NCBI GenBank assembly: GCA_023954045.1
Contig: JAMLIR010000001.1
Span: forward strand, 310,001-374,000
Reading direction: 5' to 3'
Source of the DNA: Burkholderiaceae bacterium
GTDB lineage: Bacteria > Pseudomonadota > Gammaproteobacteria > Burkholderiales > Burkholderiaceae_E
DNA: 64,000 nt
The first letter of the stretch is position 1, and each line of letters opens with the position of its first letter. This document shows positions 25,982 to 35,648 of the stretch, piece after piece. The notes below the pieces were generated by a model. It had not been told where the DNA came from. It ran no database searches and worked only from the letters and a program-made list of their open reading frames with translations. The translations under genes and the position numbers were made by a program.

Positions 25982-27631
25982 ATGAATGCCCTACCGACCG
26001 CGGGTAACTGGACACCCGCCGAATGGGCACGAACGTACTGGCCCGGCCGCCTGCTCACCGACTACCTCGACGAAGCAACTGCGCGCCATCCCGACAAGGT
26101 CGCCCTGACCGGTCGCAACAGCGTGAGCGACGTCACGGTGACGCTGTCCTGGCGCCAGCTGCGGCGACTCGTCGATCGCATAGCGGCAGGCCTGGTCGGG
26201 CTGGGCGTCGGGAAGGCAGACGTGGTCGCCTGCCAGCTACCGAACTGGTGGGAGTTCGTCGCGCTGCACCTTGCATGCGTGCGCATCGGTGCATTGACGA
26301 ATCCGCTGATGCCGATCTTCCGGCAGCGCGAACTTCGCTACATGCTCGGCTTCGCCCGGGCGCGCGTGCTGGTCGTTCCACGGAACTTCCGCAACTTCGA
26401 CTATCCGTCGATGGTCGCCACGCTGCGCGCCGACCTGCCCGAGCTGCGCCACGTTCTCACCATCGGTGGAACCGGTCCGGACTCCTTCGAGGAGGTGCTG
26501 ATCGCCCGCCGCTGGGAAGACGAGTGCGACACGTCCACGCTGTTCGCGCAACGCCGCCCACACCCGGACGACGCGGTGCAACTGCTGTACACGTCGGGCA
26601 CCACAGGCGAACCCAAGGGCGTACTGCACAGCTCGAACACGCTGCTGAGCATTCTCCAGCAATATGCGAAGCGGCTGCACATCACTGGCGACGATGTCAT
26701 CCTCATGGCCTCGCCGATGGGCCACCAGGCCGGCTTCATGTACGGGCTGATGATGTCGCCCATGCTCGGGGCCAAGCTGGTGTTGCAGGATATCTGGGTG
26801 CCCGAAGAGGCGGCAAGGCTGATTCGGGACGAAGGGGTCACCTATACGAAGGGCTCGACCCCCTTCCTGGCCGATCTGACGAACACGCCTGCGATCGATC
26901 GGTACGACATCGGCACGCTGCGCACTTTCGTGTCGTCGGGCGCGCCGATCCCGCGCGTATTGGTCGAGCGGGCCAGCCAACGCCTGGGCGCCGCGATCAT
27001 CTCGGCCTGGGGCATGAGCGAGACCGGATCGGTCACCACCACGATTCCGGGCGATCCGGACGAACGGATCTTCGGCACCGATGGCGTCGCGCTACCGGGC
27101 ATGGAGGTACGGGTGGTCGACGCTGCCGACGCAGTGCTGCCGAGCGGCAGCGAGGGCAGACTTCAGTGCCGGGGAATCGGCAACTTCCTTGGCTACTTCC
27201 TGCGACCGGAGCTGTCACAGGCGACCGCCGACGGCTGGTTCGACACGGGCGACCTGGCGGTGATGCGCGACGACGGCTATATCCGGATCACGGGCCGCGC
27301 AAAGGACATCCTGATCCGCGGCGGCGAGAACGTGCCGGTGGTCGAGGTCGAGAACGCGCTCTACCGCCATCCCGCCATCCGCGAGGTGGCCGTGGTCGGC
27401 ATGCCCGATGCGCGACTCGGCGAACGTGCCTGCGCGTTCGTCAGCCTGCACCCCGGCCACGCGCTGGATCTGCCGGGGATGACCCGCTTCCTCGAAACAC
27501 AGCAGATGGCGCGACAGTATTTTCCGGAGAGACTCGAGGTGCTCCCCGAACTGCCTCGCACGGCCAGCGGCAAGATCCAGAAGTACCTGCTGCGCGATCT
27601 CGCCCGCACGCTCGCACCGACATCGACCTGA
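25982..27631 (+). CDS. AMP-dependent acyl-CoA synthetase/ligase, paralogue 1
   Basis: A 549-residue ANL-superfamily ligase that activates a carboxylic acid to its CoA thioester through an acyl-adenylate. The AMP loop is [11 protein letters not shown], motif A5 SAWGMSETG, the hinge DGWFDTGD, then GRAKDILIRGGENV, and the catalytic C-terminal Lys lies in TASGKIQK. Overall it resembles cyclohexanecarboxylate-CoA and medium-chain acyl-CoA ligases. The ATG at 25982 is used; an ATG at 25922 in the same frame lies inside the operator. It diverges from tetR and is closely similar to the ligase at 31393, sharing QLPNWWEF and NPLM segments. Substrate unknown, possibly alicyclic or aromatic acid. Confidence 0.92.
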   Translation: MNALPTAGNWTPAEWARTYWPGRLLTDYLDEATARHPDKVALTGRNSVSDVTVTLSWRQLRRLVDRIAAGLVGLGVGKADVVACQLPNWWEFVALHLACVRIGALTNPLMPIFRQRELRYMLGFARARVLVVPRNFRNFDYPSMVATLRADLPELRHVLTIGGTGPDSFEEVLIARRWEDECDTSTLFAQRRPHPDDAVQLLYTSGTTGEPKGVLHSSNTLLSILQQYAKRLHITGDDVILMASPMGHQAGFMYGLMMSPMLGAKLVLQDIWVPEEAARLIRDEGVTYTKGSTPFLADLTNTPAIDRYDIGTLRTFVSSGAPIPRVLVERASQRLGAAIISAWGMSETGSVTTTIPGDPDERIFGTDGVALPGMEVRVVDAADAVLPSGSEGRLQCRGIGNFLGYFLRPELSQATADGWFDTGDLAVMRDDGYIRITGRAKDILIRGGENVPVVEVENALYRHPAIREVAVVGMPDARLGERACAFVSLHPGHALDLPGMTRFLETQQMARQYFPERLEVLPELPRTASGKIQKYLLRDLARTLAPTST

Positions 27632-27649
27632 ACGCGTGCGGTGCCCTGC

Positions 27650-28366
27650 TTACGAGGGCATGTAGGCCCCCCCGTTGACCGGCACGATCGCGCCGTTCAT
27701 GTAGGTGTTCGACGGACCGGCCAGAAAGCGGATCACGCGCGCGATCTCGTCCATGCGCGCAAGCCGGCGCATCGGGTTCGCCTGGGCCATCCGTTCGCGC
27801 TGGCGGGCCTCGAACTCTCCCGACATGCTGCCTTCGATCAGTCCGGGAGCGACCGCATTGCACAGCACCCCGCGTCGCGCGCCCTCGAGCGCATAGGTCT
27901 TGGTCAGCGCGTGCACGCCTGCCTTGGACGCGCCGTAGGCCGGGTGTACGGCACTGCCGCCGATCTGACCGGAGACCGAGCCGACATTGACGATTCGGCC
28001 ACCGCCGGCGCGTGCGAGTGCGGGCAGCGCCGCCGCGCAACCGTGCCAGGTGCCCGTCAGGTTCACCGCGAGAATCCGTTGCCATCCGGATTCATCCGCA
28101 TCGAGCACGGGGCAGGCGACGAAGATACCGGCCGCGTTGACCCAGGCCTCGAGCCGCGTCTCGACCGACGCCTGCTCCGCCAGATCGACGACCGCACGGC
28201 GGTCGGTGACGTCGACGCGCACCGGGACGACCCGTGCCGTAGCGTCGATCTGTGCGACGTCGGCGGCGAACACCGTGAAGCCATCGTCGAGAAATCCGCT
28301 GCAAAGTGCCCGGCCGAGGTCTCCGGCAGCGCCGGTGACGACGACTCCCCTGGGGCGATCGTTCAT
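27650..28366 (-). CDS. SDR-family dehydrogenase
   Basis: A 238-residue classical SDR with TGAAGDLGRA near residue 11, FAADVAQ after beta 2 (acidic, NAD-type), NAAG, Ser in VGSVSG, and YGASK as the active site. The C-terminus reads GAIVPVNGGAYMPS. The ATG at 28366 has GGGAG seven bases upstream; the ATG at 28372 is too close to the same site. It is the last gene of the leftward operon oxidoreductase-thioesterase-acyl-CoA dehydrogenase-SDR, where it may act as a hydroxyacyl-CoA dehydrogenase. It converges with the ligase at 25982-27631. Confidence 0.9.
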   Translation of the reverse strand: MNDRPRGVVVTGAAGDLGRALCSGFLDDGFTVFAADVAQIDATARVVPVRVDVTDRRAVVDLAEQASVETRLEAWVNAAGIFVACPVLDADESGWQRILAVNLTGTWHGCAAALPALARAGGGRIVNVGSVSGQIGGSAVHPAYGASKAGVHALTKTYALEGARRGVLCNAVAPGLIEGSMSGEFEARQRERMAQANPMRRLARMDEIARVIRFLAGPSNTYMNGAIVPVNGGAYMPS

Positions 28367-28406
28367 TGGCATTCTCCCTGTCGCGACAAGCGCCGCGCCG
28401 AAGAGC

Positions 28407-29558
28407 TCATGCGTTGCGCCCCATTCGGTCTTCGAGCTCGCGCAGGATTACCAGGTGCTGAATGTCGTTGGTGCCCTCGTAGATGCGGCACACGCGCGCA
28501 TCGCGATAAAGGCGCTCGACAGGGTAGTCGCGCAGGTAGCCGTAGCCACCGAGTACCTGGATCGCTTCGGTGCACACCCATTCGGCCGCTTCCGAGGCAA
28601 CCAGTTTCGCCATACAGGCCTCCATCAGGCATGGTCGCCCCTGATCGCGAAGCTGCGCAGCGTGCAGCACCAGTTGGCGTGCCGCCTCGATCCGGGTGGC
28701 CATGTCGGCGATCCGGAAGCCCACGGCCTGATGCTCGACGATCGGCTTGCCGAAGGTCACCCGCTCGCGCGCGTAGGCGTGCGCCGCGTCGAGCGCCGCC
28801 TGGGCGATTCCCACCGCCTGTGCCGCGATGCCGATGCGACCGCCTTCGAGATTCGACAATGCAATCCGGTATCCCGCACCCTCGTCGCCCAGACGCAGGT
28901 CTTTCGGTATGCGCAGATCCTCGAAGTGAATCTGGCAAGTGTCCGACGCGCGCTGCCCCATCTTCGATTCGACGCGTCCGACGACGTAGCCGGGCGTTGC
29001 GGTGGGCACGATGAACGCGCTGATCCCCTTGCGCCCCCGCTCTGGCGCGGTCACCGCGAACACCAGCGCGACGTCGGCGTTCTTGCCGGTGGTGATGAAT
29101 TGCTTCGTGCCCGACAGCACGTAGTCGTCGCCCACCCGGCGCGCCCGGGTCGTCAGCGCCCCCGCGTCGGAGCCGCCCTGCGGCTCGGTCAGGCAGAATG
29201 CCGAGAGCATCTCGCCCTTCGCCATCGGCACGAGGAATCGTTCCTTTTGCGCGTCGGTGCCGAAGCTGCTGATCGGCATGCACCCCACTGAATTGTGCCC
29301 GCTCATGATCGTAGCGCAGGCCGCATCGCCTGCGGCGATCTCCTCGAGCGCCAGCGCGAGCGATACCGCATCCGCGCCGACGCCGCCCCAGCGCTCTGGC
29401 ACCGTCATGCCGAGAAGACCGAGCTCACCCATGCGACGCAGCGCTTCGCGCGGGAACACGCCCCCTTCGTCCCATTCCGCCGAATGCGGCGCAAGCTGCT
29501 CGCGCGCGAAGGCGCGAGCCGTGCCCTGGATCATCGCCTGCGATTCCGTCAGGATCAT
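28407..29558 (-). CDS. acyl-CoA dehydrogenase
   Basis: A 383-residue flavoenzyme that introduces a double bond next to the CoA thioester carbonyl. N-terminal helical, central beta ([13 protein letters not shown] contacts FAD and substrate) and C-terminal helical domains are complete. The catalytic base is Glu361 in [10 protein letters not shown], and [19 protein letters not shown] is the expected preceding helix. The ATG at 29558 overlaps the thioesterase stop by four bases. It would oxidise the acyl-CoA made by one of the ligases and pass electrons to ETF, whose genes are not in the window. Confidence 0.95.
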   Translation of the reverse strand: MILTESQAMIQGTARAFAREQLAPHSAEWDEGGVFPREALRRMGELGLLGMTVPERWGGVGADAVSLALALEEIAAGDAACATIMSGHNSVGCMPISSFGTDAQKERFLVPMAKGEMLSAFCLTEPQGGSDAGALTTRARRVGDDYVLSGTKQFITTGKNADVALVFAVTAPERGRKGISAFIVPTATPGYVVGRVESKMGQRASDTCQIHFEDLRIPKDLRLGDEGAGYRIALSNLEGGRIGIAAQAVGIAQAALDAAHAYARERVTFGKPIVEHQAVGFRIADMATRIEAARQLVLHAAQLRDQGRPCLMEACMAKLVASEAAEWVCTEAIQVLGGYGYLRDYPVERLYRDARVCRIYEGTNDIQHLVILRELEDRMGRNA

Positions 29559-30019
29559 GCTCTCTCATCCCTGATGCGCGCGCCGTCGGCGTGGGGGCGG
29601 CGCAGTTTCTTCCACACTCCCGCAGCAGACAGCACCACGGCACCGTGGTGGCTCAGGCTGCCGCGGACGAAAACCAGCGTACGCGTGATCTGGGTCACCG
29701 TCGCCTCCCCCTCGATCCAGTCGCCGGGCTTCGCCGCCGACACGAAGTCGCAGTGCAGGCTCACGGTGACCACGGGGGTTTCCAGCCCGACCGCCTGCAT
29801 CACGGTCAGGCCCAGCACCTGGTCAGCCAGCGTCATCAGCATGCCGCCATGCACCGTCTCGCGAACGTTCCCGTGGCGCGACTCGGCGAGGAAACCGAAT
29901 CGCACGAGGTCCCCTTCCCGAACATACAGCGGGCCGACGGCTTCCGCGAAGCGCCCGTCCGCGATGCGGCACGGGACGAAGCCGGCGGGCACGGTGGGCA
30001 CGTGCGAGTGCGTGATCAT
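29555..30019 (-). CDS. PaaI-like hotdog thioesterase
   Basis: A 154-residue hotdog-fold protein of the PaaI/acyl-CoA thioesterase type. The motif [20 protein letters not shown] holds the HGG and the catalytic acidic residue of the family, and [20 protein letters not shown] is the typical second strand region. The start at 30019 overlaps the oxidoreductase stop (ATGA), and its own stop overlaps the acyl-CoA dehydrogenase start in the same way. It probably releases CoA from unwanted or stalled intermediates of the pathway. An open extension upstream is out of register with the oxidoreductase gene. Confidence 0.9.
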   Translation of the reverse strand: MITHSHVPTVPAGFVPCRIADGRFAEAVGPLYVREGDLVRFGFLAESRHGNVRETVHGGMLMTLADQVLGLTVMQAVGLETPVVTVSLHCDFVSAAKPGDWIEGEATVTQITRTLVFVRGSLSHHGAVVLSAAGVWKKLRRPHADGARIRDERA

Positions 30020-31041
30020 GTCGAGGACGCCTCCGACTCGCGCTGCCGCCAGAGGTCGGTGGTCAGCACGACCTTCCCTTTGACGCGCCGGTCGCGAAGC
30101 TCCGCCATGGCTCGGGCCGCCTCGTCCAGCGGATATGCCCCAGCCAGCTCGGTACGCAACAGGCCTTTCTCGTAGAGGGCGAACAACTCGGCTTGCGCCC
30201 GTCGCATCCACTCCGGATGCCATTCGCGGTAGTCGCTCCAGTGCAGACCGATTACTGCAACGTTCCGGAGCAGGATGCGGTTCGCAGGGATATTCGGAAT
30301 TCGGCCACCGGCGAATCCGAGCACCACAAGCCGCCCCCGCCACGCAAGCGAGCGAAACGCGCCGTCGAAGACGTCGCCGCCGACGACCTCGAGGACGACA
30401 TCGGCACCCTTTCCGCCAGTCAACGCGTGTACGTCGTCGCGGATCGAGTTCCGCAGGTCGGCTCCGGACAGGTCGACAATCGCATCGGCGCCCGCAGCTC
30501 GCGCAACGGCACCCTTCTCGGCAGTGCTCACGCCTGCGAGCACGCGCGCGCCCAGCGCCTTGGCGAGTTGCACGCAGCCCAGGCCGACGCCGCCAGCTGC
30601 CCCGGTCACGAAGACGACTTCGCCGGGCTGCAGGTTCGCGCGCTCGACCAGCGCGAAATACGCCGTCTGGAAAACGAGTGCGAAGCCTGCGGCCACGAGG
30701 AAATCCATGCCCCGAGGCAGGACGAAGCAATTCGCCTGCGGTGCCAGCAGTCGTTCGCAATACGCCCCGCTCTCCACGAGAACGAGGACACGATCGCCCA
30801 CCGCACAGGTGTGAACACCTTCCCCCACGGCCGACACGATGCCGGACGCTTCCTTGCCGGGGATGAATGGCGGCGTCGGCAGGATCTGATACCGCCCACC
30901 TGTCACGAGGAGGTCCGGAAAGTTCACCCCGGCAGCCACGACGTCGACGACCACCTCGCCCGGCCCCGGCACGGGGTCCGGCCAGTCCTGCAGGCGCAGC
31001 GCCTCGATGGCACCGAACGCATGCGCGACTACCGCTTTCAT
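30016..31041 (-). CDS. NADPH:quinone oxidoreductase/zinc-independent MDR alcohol dehydrogenase
   Basis: A 341-residue medium-chain reductase of the quinone oxidoreductase/enoyl reductase branch, without structural or catalytic zinc cysteines in the usual places. N-terminal GroES-like domain (MKAVVAHAFGAIEALRL) and a Rossmann domain with VTGAAGGVGLGCVQLAKALG. Related enzymes reduce quinones or the double bond of enoyl-CoA or enones. The ATG at 31041 has GGAGG seven bases upstream. It heads the four-gene leftward operon, and a TetR-type operator lies about 100 bases upstream at 31144. Confidence 0.91.
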   Translation of the reverse strand: MKAVVAHAFGAIEALRLQDWPDPVPGPGEVVVDVVAAGVNFPDLLVTGGRYQILPTPPFIPGKEASGIVSAVGEGVHTCAVGDRVLVLVESGAYCERLLAPQANCFVLPRGMDFLVAAGFALVFQTAYFALVERANLQPGEVVFVTGAAGGVGLGCVQLAKALGARVLAGVSTAEKGAVARAAGADAIVDLSGADLRNSIRDDVHALTGGKGADVVLEVVGGDVFDGAFRSLAWRGRLVVLGFAGGRIPNIPANRILLRNVAVIGLHWSDYREWHPEWMRRAQAELFALYEKGLLRTELAGAYPLDEAARAMAELRDRRVKGKVVLTTDLWRQRESEASST

Positions 31042-31143
31042 CGTGAGGCCTCCAGCCGTCGGGTTAGTGAAGGCATGCGACCCACCACCGTCGCGTCGGC
31101 GGCACGAGGATGGGGGAGCCTGTTGCTGAATGACTGTGTCGTT

Positions 31144-31159
31144 GAATGACTGTTCATTC
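31144..31159. promoter_or_regulatory. TetR operator candidate 3
   Basis: GAATGACTGTTCATTC with perfect arms, extended by one more matching base on each side. The same half GAATGACTGT recurs 16 bases upstream at 31128-31137. It lies about 100 bases before the leftward oxidoreductase-thioesterase-dehydrogenase-SDR operon and 234 bases before the rightward ligase. Confidence 0.75.
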
Positions 31160-31238
31160 ATTTTATTTGGTACCCTGCCTGCATGTCAAGGAAACGCGAC
31201 ATGCCGGAACAACGGCGCAGCCCTATACTCGCCACATC

Positions 31239-31254
31239 GAATGAGCGGCCGTTC
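31239..31254. promoter_or_regulatory. degenerate TetR operator candidate 4
   Basis: GAATGAGCGGCCGTTC: left arm exact, right arm matches TCATTC at four of six positions, spacing kept at four bases. It lies on the side of the second acyl-CoA ligase and may control it; weak on its own. Confidence 0.35.
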
Positions 31255-31392
31255 AATATGTACGTCTCCTTCCTAACAGTGCGCATCGCCAAAATGGGCA
31301 TGTGCGCGCTCGAGCTATCCTACGACACCGAGGAACCGCGCGAACACGTGCAGGCAATTCGTGGGTAGCCGACTGAACCGAGGACCCAGCAG

Positions 31393-33036
31393 ATGGATTT
31401 CGACGCGATTCTGATTCCGCCACGCCGGGCCGCCATGGTCGCGCAGCGACACTGGCGCGACCGCACCATCAACGACGCCCTCGACGCCTGCCTGGCGAAC
31501 TGCCCCGACAAGCCCGCGCTGAAAGCACTCTCGGTGGAACGAGGCACGACGCGCAGTTTCACCTACCGGGAACTCGCGACACTGGCTGACCGGATCGCGG
31601 TCGGTTTCTCTCGCCTCGGCATCGAACGCAACGACGTCGTGTCTTGCCAGCTGCCCAACTGGTGGGAGTTCACGCTCGTCTACCTTGCATGCTCGCGCAT
31701 CGGCGCCGTGATCAATCCGCTGATGCACATCTTTCGCGAACGCGAACTGTCGTTCATGCTGGCCCATGGCCACAGCAAGGTCGTCATCGTTCCAAAGCAG
31801 TTCCGCGGCTTCGACTACGAGCAGATGCTGCGTGGCCTGCAACCCACACTGCACGACCTGCGTCACGTGCTGGCTGTGGGCGGCGAGGGCCCGGACAGTT
31901 TCGAGGCGCGCCTGACCACGCCGGCCTGGGAGTGCGAAACCGACGCGCCCCAAATCCTGAGGCGCGGCCGCCCGCACCCCGACGATGTGATGCAGCTGAT
32001 CTACACGTCCGGCACTACCGGCGAGCCGAAAGGCGTCATGCACTCCGCCAACACAGCGATGTCGAACATCGTTCCGTACGCGGAGCGCATGCGATTGTCC
32101 AGCGAGGACGTCGTGCTGATGGCCTCTCCGATGGCCCACCAGACCGGATTCCTCTATGGCCTGATGATGCCGATCATGCTGCAGGCCCGCGCCGTGCTGC
32201 AGGACATCTGGGAACCGGCGCGCGCCGTCGACCTGATTCGCGACGAAGGCGTCACGTTCACCATGGCTTCCACGCCCTTCCTGGCGGATCTTGCGCGGAC
32301 CGTGTCGCAGTCCGGCAAGCCGATTCCCAGCCTGAGAACCTTCCTTTGCGCGGGCGCGCCGATCCCCGGGCCACTGGTCGAACAGGCCAGGGAGGCGCTG
32401 GGCGCGAAGATCGTCTCCGCATGGGGCATGACCGAGAATGGCGCGGTGACGACGACGCTGCTCGACGACGACGACGAGCGCTCGGTCAATACGGACGGCT
32501 GCCCGCTCCCGGGCATGGAGGTACGCATCGCGGACCTGGATGGGAAACCTCTTGCCGCAGGAACGATCGGCAGGCTGCTGGTTCGTGGCTGCTCGAACTT
32601 CGGTGGCTACCTGAAGCGCCCTCACCTGAACAGCACCGACGCGGACGGCTGGTTCGACACGGGCGACCTCGCCGTGGCGGACGCACGCGGGTACATCCGG
32701 ATCAGCGGTCGTACCAAGGACGTCATCATCCGGGGCGGAGAGAACATTCCGGTGGTCGAGGTCGAGGCCCTGCTGTACCGACATCCATCGGTCGCTCAAG
32801 CGGCCATCGTCGGCTACCCCGACGAGCGACTCGGTGAGCGAGCCTGCGTATTCGTGGTCACCAAACCCGGCCAGACACTCGACTTCGCGTCGATGATCGG
32901 GTTCCTGAAAAGCCAGAAGCTCGCCACGCATTATCTTCCCGAGCGGCTCGAAATCCGCGATGCGATGCCTGCGACTCCCTCCGGCAAGATCCAGAAGTTC
33001 AAGCTCCGCGAAATGCTGAAGGTGGAGCCCAAGTGA
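31393..33036 (+). CDS. AMP-dependent acyl-CoA synthetase/ligase, paralogue 2
   Basis: A 547-residue ANL-superfamily ligase, clearly paralogous to that at 25982-27631. The P-loop is [12 protein letters not shown]5 SAWGMTENG, hinge DGWFDTGD, and the catalytic Lys is in TPSGKIQK. Similar to cyclohexanecarboxylate-CoA ligases. GAGGACC lies before the ATG at 31393. Conserved differences from paralogue 1 in the acyl-pocket region ([11 protein letters not shown] against [21 protein letters not shown] against AWGMSETGSV) suggest related but different acids. It is convergent with the CaiB-SDR gene, with 27 bases between the stops. Confidence 0.92.
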   Translation: MDFDAILIPPRRAAMVAQRHWRDRTINDALDACLANCPDKPALKALSVERGTTRSFTYRELATLADRIAVGFSRLGIERNDVVSCQLPNWWEFTLVYLACSRIGAVINPLMHIFRERELSFMLAHGHSKVVIVPKQFRGFDYEQMLRGLQPTLHDLRHVLAVGGEGPDSFEARLTTPAWECETDAPQILRRGRPHPDDVMQLIYTSGTTGEPKGVMHSANTAMSNIVPYAERMRLSSEDVVLMASPMAHQTGFLYGLMMPIMLQARAVLQDIWEPARAVDLIRDEGVTFTMASTPFLADLARTVSQSGKPIPSLRTFLCAGAPIPGPLVEQAREALGAKIVSAWGMTENGAVTTTLLDDDDERSVNTDGCPLPGMEVRIADLDGKPLAAGTIGRLLVRGCSNFGGYLKRPHLNSTDADGWFDTGDLAVADARGYIRISGRTKDVIIRGGENIPVVEVEALLYRHPSVAQAAIVGYPDERLGERACVFVVTKPGQTLDFASMIGFLKSQKLATHYLPERLEIRDAMPATPSGKIQKFKLREMLKVEPK

Positions 33037-33063
33037 CGCAAACCTCCGATCCGGCGGCCGACC

Positions 33064-34941
33064 TCAAGGGATGCAGGCCCTGCCGCTGACGTCGAGCACG
33101 GCGCCACAGACGAAGCTCGCACCCGGCGAGCACAAGAAGGCGACGGGCCAGGCGATCTCTTCCGGGCGCGCGAGCCGAGGCACCGGCATGGTTCCCGGAG
33201 CCGACTCGTCAATGTCGGCGAGCATCGACACGGCGGTCCGGCCCAACGCCAGGCCGTTGACCAGCACCTGTGGTGCGGCGCTGCGAGCCAGCGATCGAAC
33301 CATCGTGTCCAGCGCAGACTTCGAGCCGGCATCCTGAAGCGGGGAACTCGTGCGGCTCCCGCCAATGTGTGTCGTATCCGAACCGATCAGCACCAGTCGT
33401 CCCCGACCGCGCGCCTTCATCCGGGGAATCAGCGCGAGCGCCAGGCGAGCCGGCGCGCGAACGTTCACGTCCATCGCGAACTCGAAGTCGTCGTCCCAAG
33501 CCTCGTCATTCCGGTCGCTGCCCGGCGAGACTTCCGCGTTTAGCACGGCTGCGTCGATGTCCCCGACAGCGTCGCACAGCCGATCGATCTCACGGCGCGA
33601 GCCAATGTCGCACGCGAGGAAGACGTGCTCGCCGCCGTCGACGCGTAGAGCCTCCAGGAGGCCAGCCACCGGCAGACTATCGGCCAGGACGAGATCTGCG
33701 CCCAATCCCGCGCAAAGCCGGGCGGTCGCCTGTCCGATTCGGCCCGAAGCACCGGTCAGGAGGATTCGCATGCCACTCAGGTCGTAGGGTCGCGGCGCGC
33801 AACTGCGCGCGCCTACCCATTGTTTGCGCCGATTCAACGGGTCGAGAGCCGGAAACGGGCGCTCCCTGCTTGCGTCACGCAGGCCGTCGGCGACCGGAAC
33901 CGGCAGGGCCGGCATCGCAAAACCTCGCGCTGCAACGACCCGATCGAACAGGCCGCGCCCCACGAACGCGGAATCGGCGAAAGCCTGTTCGAGAGACTCG
34001 ACTACGGAGACACACGCGTCGGTGCCGGCAAAGCGCTGACGCCAATCGGCAGCAGTGCGCGCTGCGATCCGCTCGGCGACCTTGCGAATCGTGCTTGCGG
34101 GATCGACTCCATCGTCGCGGTCTGCTTCGGCAAGCCCGATCCCGTCGCAGAACGTCTGCCAGAATCGTTCCTCGATCGGGGCGGCGGCCAGGTACTCGCC
34201 GTCGGCCGTCCTGTAGATCCGGTAGCGCGGCGAGCCACCTGTCGTCAGTTCGGCTCCTGGGCGCGGCCAGCGCCCGCCAGCCAGGCCCGCCGAGATCCCC
34301 CAGTACGCGAAAGTGAACAGGTTGTCGCACATCGCCACATCGACGTGGCAGCCTCGGCCAGTGCGCGCCCGCTGCTGTAGTGCGAGCAGGATGTTGATGA
34401 CGGCCGGATAAGCGCCGGCCCCGATGTCGGCTGCGAGAACCGGCGGCAAGACGGGCGCACCATCGCCTGCCCGGCTCAGCCCGAGGATGCCTGTCTCGGC
34501 CATGTAGGTCAGGTCGTGCCCCGCCTTCAGGGCGCGTTCGCCGGTCTGGCCGTAGCCGGTGATCGAACAGTAGATCAGGCCTGGATTGTCGGCGCGAAGC
34601 GCCTCGTAGCCGAACCCGAGGCGCGCCATCACGCCAGGCCGGAACTGCTCGATGACCACATCGGCGGCCCGCGCGAGCTCGCGAACATGCGCGCGATCAC
34701 CGTCGTTCTTCAAGTCGGCGCACAGGCTCGTCTTGCCCCGGTTGAGTAGCGCAAAATTGCCGCTCGCGCCGGCCCACGCGGGTTCATAGCTGCGCATCTC
34801 GTCGCCGACGCCCGGCCGCTCGACCTTGACCACCTCGGCGCCTGCCTCGGCGAGCAGCAGACTGGCCAGCGGCCCTGGAAGCAGGTTCGAGAAGTCGAGG
34901 ACCCTGATCCCCGCGAGCGGCAGCGCGGCGGTCGACTCCAT
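33064..34941 (-). CDS. fusion of CaiB/BaiF CoA-transferase and a degenerate SDR domain
   Basis: A 625-residue protein. Residues 8-365 are a family III CoA-transferase that moves CoA between acids; the catalytic Asp is Asp143 in KAGHDLTY, with ERPGVGD and LNRGKTSLCADLK upstream. From about residue 390 a Rossmann domain of SDR type continues in frame: TGASGRIGQA (396-405) is a good cofactor loop, but NNAG is LNAE (467-470) and the catalytic Tyr of YxxxK is replaced by Asp537, with Lys541 and Ser521 still present. So the second half may bind NAD(P) without classical SDR catalysis. The ATG at 34941 lies 11 bases after the livF stop. It is the last gene of the livKHMGF operon. Confidence 0.88.
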   Translation of the reverse strand: MESTAALPLAGIRVLDFSNLLPGPLASLLLAEAGAEVVKVERPGVGDEMRSYEPAWAGASGNFALLNRGKTSLCADLKNDGDRAHVRELARAADVVIEQFRPGVMARLGFGYEALRADNPGLIYCSITGYGQTGERALKAGHDLTYMAETGILGLSRAGDGAPVLPPVLAADIGAGAYPAVINILLALQQRARTGRGCHVDVAMCDNLFTFAYWGISAGLAGGRWPRPGAELTTGGSPRYRIYRTADGEYLAAAPIEERFWQTFCDGIGLAEADRDDGVDPASTIRKVAERIAARTAADWRQRFAGTDACVSVVESLEQAFADSAFVGRGLFDRVVAARGFAMPALPVPVADGLRDASRERPFPALDPLNRRKQWVGARSCAPRPYDLSGMRILLTGASGRIGQATARLCAGLGADLVLADSLPVAGLLEALRVDGGEHVFLACDIGSRREIDRLCDAVGDIDAAVLNAEVSPGSDRNDEAWDDDFEFAMDVNVRAPARLALALIPRMKARGRGRLVLIGSDTTHIGGSRTSSPLQDAGSKSALDTMVRSLARSAAPQVLVNGLALGRTAVSMLADIDESAPGTMPVPRLARPEEIAWPVAFLCSPGASFVCGAVLDVSGRACIP

Positions 34942-34952
34942 GGCAAGCTGGC

Positions 34953-35648
34953 TCACACCGCGACGTGCTTCTTGAGGTCGGCCATCGACATGCCCTCCAC
35001 GGTGCCCTGATCGACAACCGCACCCTTGGAGAGCACGTAGTAGCGTTGTGCGACCCGATGGACCAGGCTGAAGTTCTGCTCGATCAGCAGGATGCTGGTG
35101 TCTTCCCCGGCAAGCCGGACCAGCGTCGCCGCGAGCTCGTCGACGATCACGGGCGCCAATCCCTCGCTCGGCTCGTCCAGGATCAGCAGCGCGGGATTGG
35201 CCATCAGCGCGCGGCCGATCGCCAGCATCTGCTGTTGTCCCCCGCTCATCGCCGTACCCGGCGTGTCGGCACGCTCCCTGAGGATCGGGAACAAATCGCA
35301 GACCGACTCGAAGTTCCACTTCCCCGGTCGCCCGACCGCGGCACCCAGCGCCAGGTTCTCCCGAACCGTGAGTCCGGGAACGATGCGGCGCCCCTGCGGC
35401 ACGACCGCGATCCCGGCCCGCGCCGCGGTGAAGTGCCTGATCGATGCCTGCGCCTGGCCCTGGAATGCGATCTGCCCGGCACGCACCCTCGCGATGCCAA
35501 GGCATGCGTTGACCACTGTCGTCTTTCCGACGCCATTTCGCCCGAGGATCGCAACCCGTTCTCCAGCGCCGACCTCGAGCGAGACTCCATGGAGGATCCT
35601 GGCCCCGCCGTAGTAACCGTCGACCGACTGCAGCCTCAGCAGCGTCAT
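34953..35648 (-). CDS. livF: branched-chain amino acid-type ABC transporter ATPase
   Basis: A 231-residue ABC ATPase of the LivF type. Walker A GRNGVGKTT (about 36-44), Q-loop VPQGRRIVPGLTV, signature AMSGGQQQMLAIGRAL, Walker B LLILDEPSEGLAP. The start overlaps the livG stop by ATGA. In this catabolic context the transporter more likely imports an aromatic or alicyclic acid than branched-chain amino acids. Confidence 0.94.
   Translation of the reverse strand: MTLLRLQSVDGYYGGARILHGVSLEVGAGERVAILGRNGVGKTTVVNACLGIARVRAGQIAFQGQAQASIRHFTAARAGIAVVPQGRRIVPGLTVRENLALGAAVGRPGKWNFESVCDLFPILRERADTPGTAMSGGQQQMLAIGRALMANPALLILDEPSEGLAPVIVDELAATLVRLAGEDTSILLIEQNFSLVHRVAQRYYVLSKGAVVDQGTVEGMSMADLKKHVAV

Larger units (their letters stand above)
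31042..31392. other. 351-base divergent regulatory region
   Basis: Region between the leftward oxidoreductase operon and the rightward second acyl-CoA ligase. No gene is supported; a 61-codon open frame at 31183-31368 has no motif or clear ribosome site. It contains one perfect TetR-type operator (31144-31159), a half-site exactly 16 bases to its left (31128), and a degenerate copy GAATGA-GCGG-CCGTTC at 31239-31254 on the ligase side. Confidence 0.7.

Noticed and set aside
27642-27660. TGCCCT-N7-AGGGCA hairpin at convergent gene ends
   Set aside because: Overlaps the SDR stop codon and lacks a T-run; too weak to call a terminator.
31183-31368. 61-codon open frame between the two divergent units
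   Set aside because: No ribosome site or motif, and it covers an operator-like sequence.
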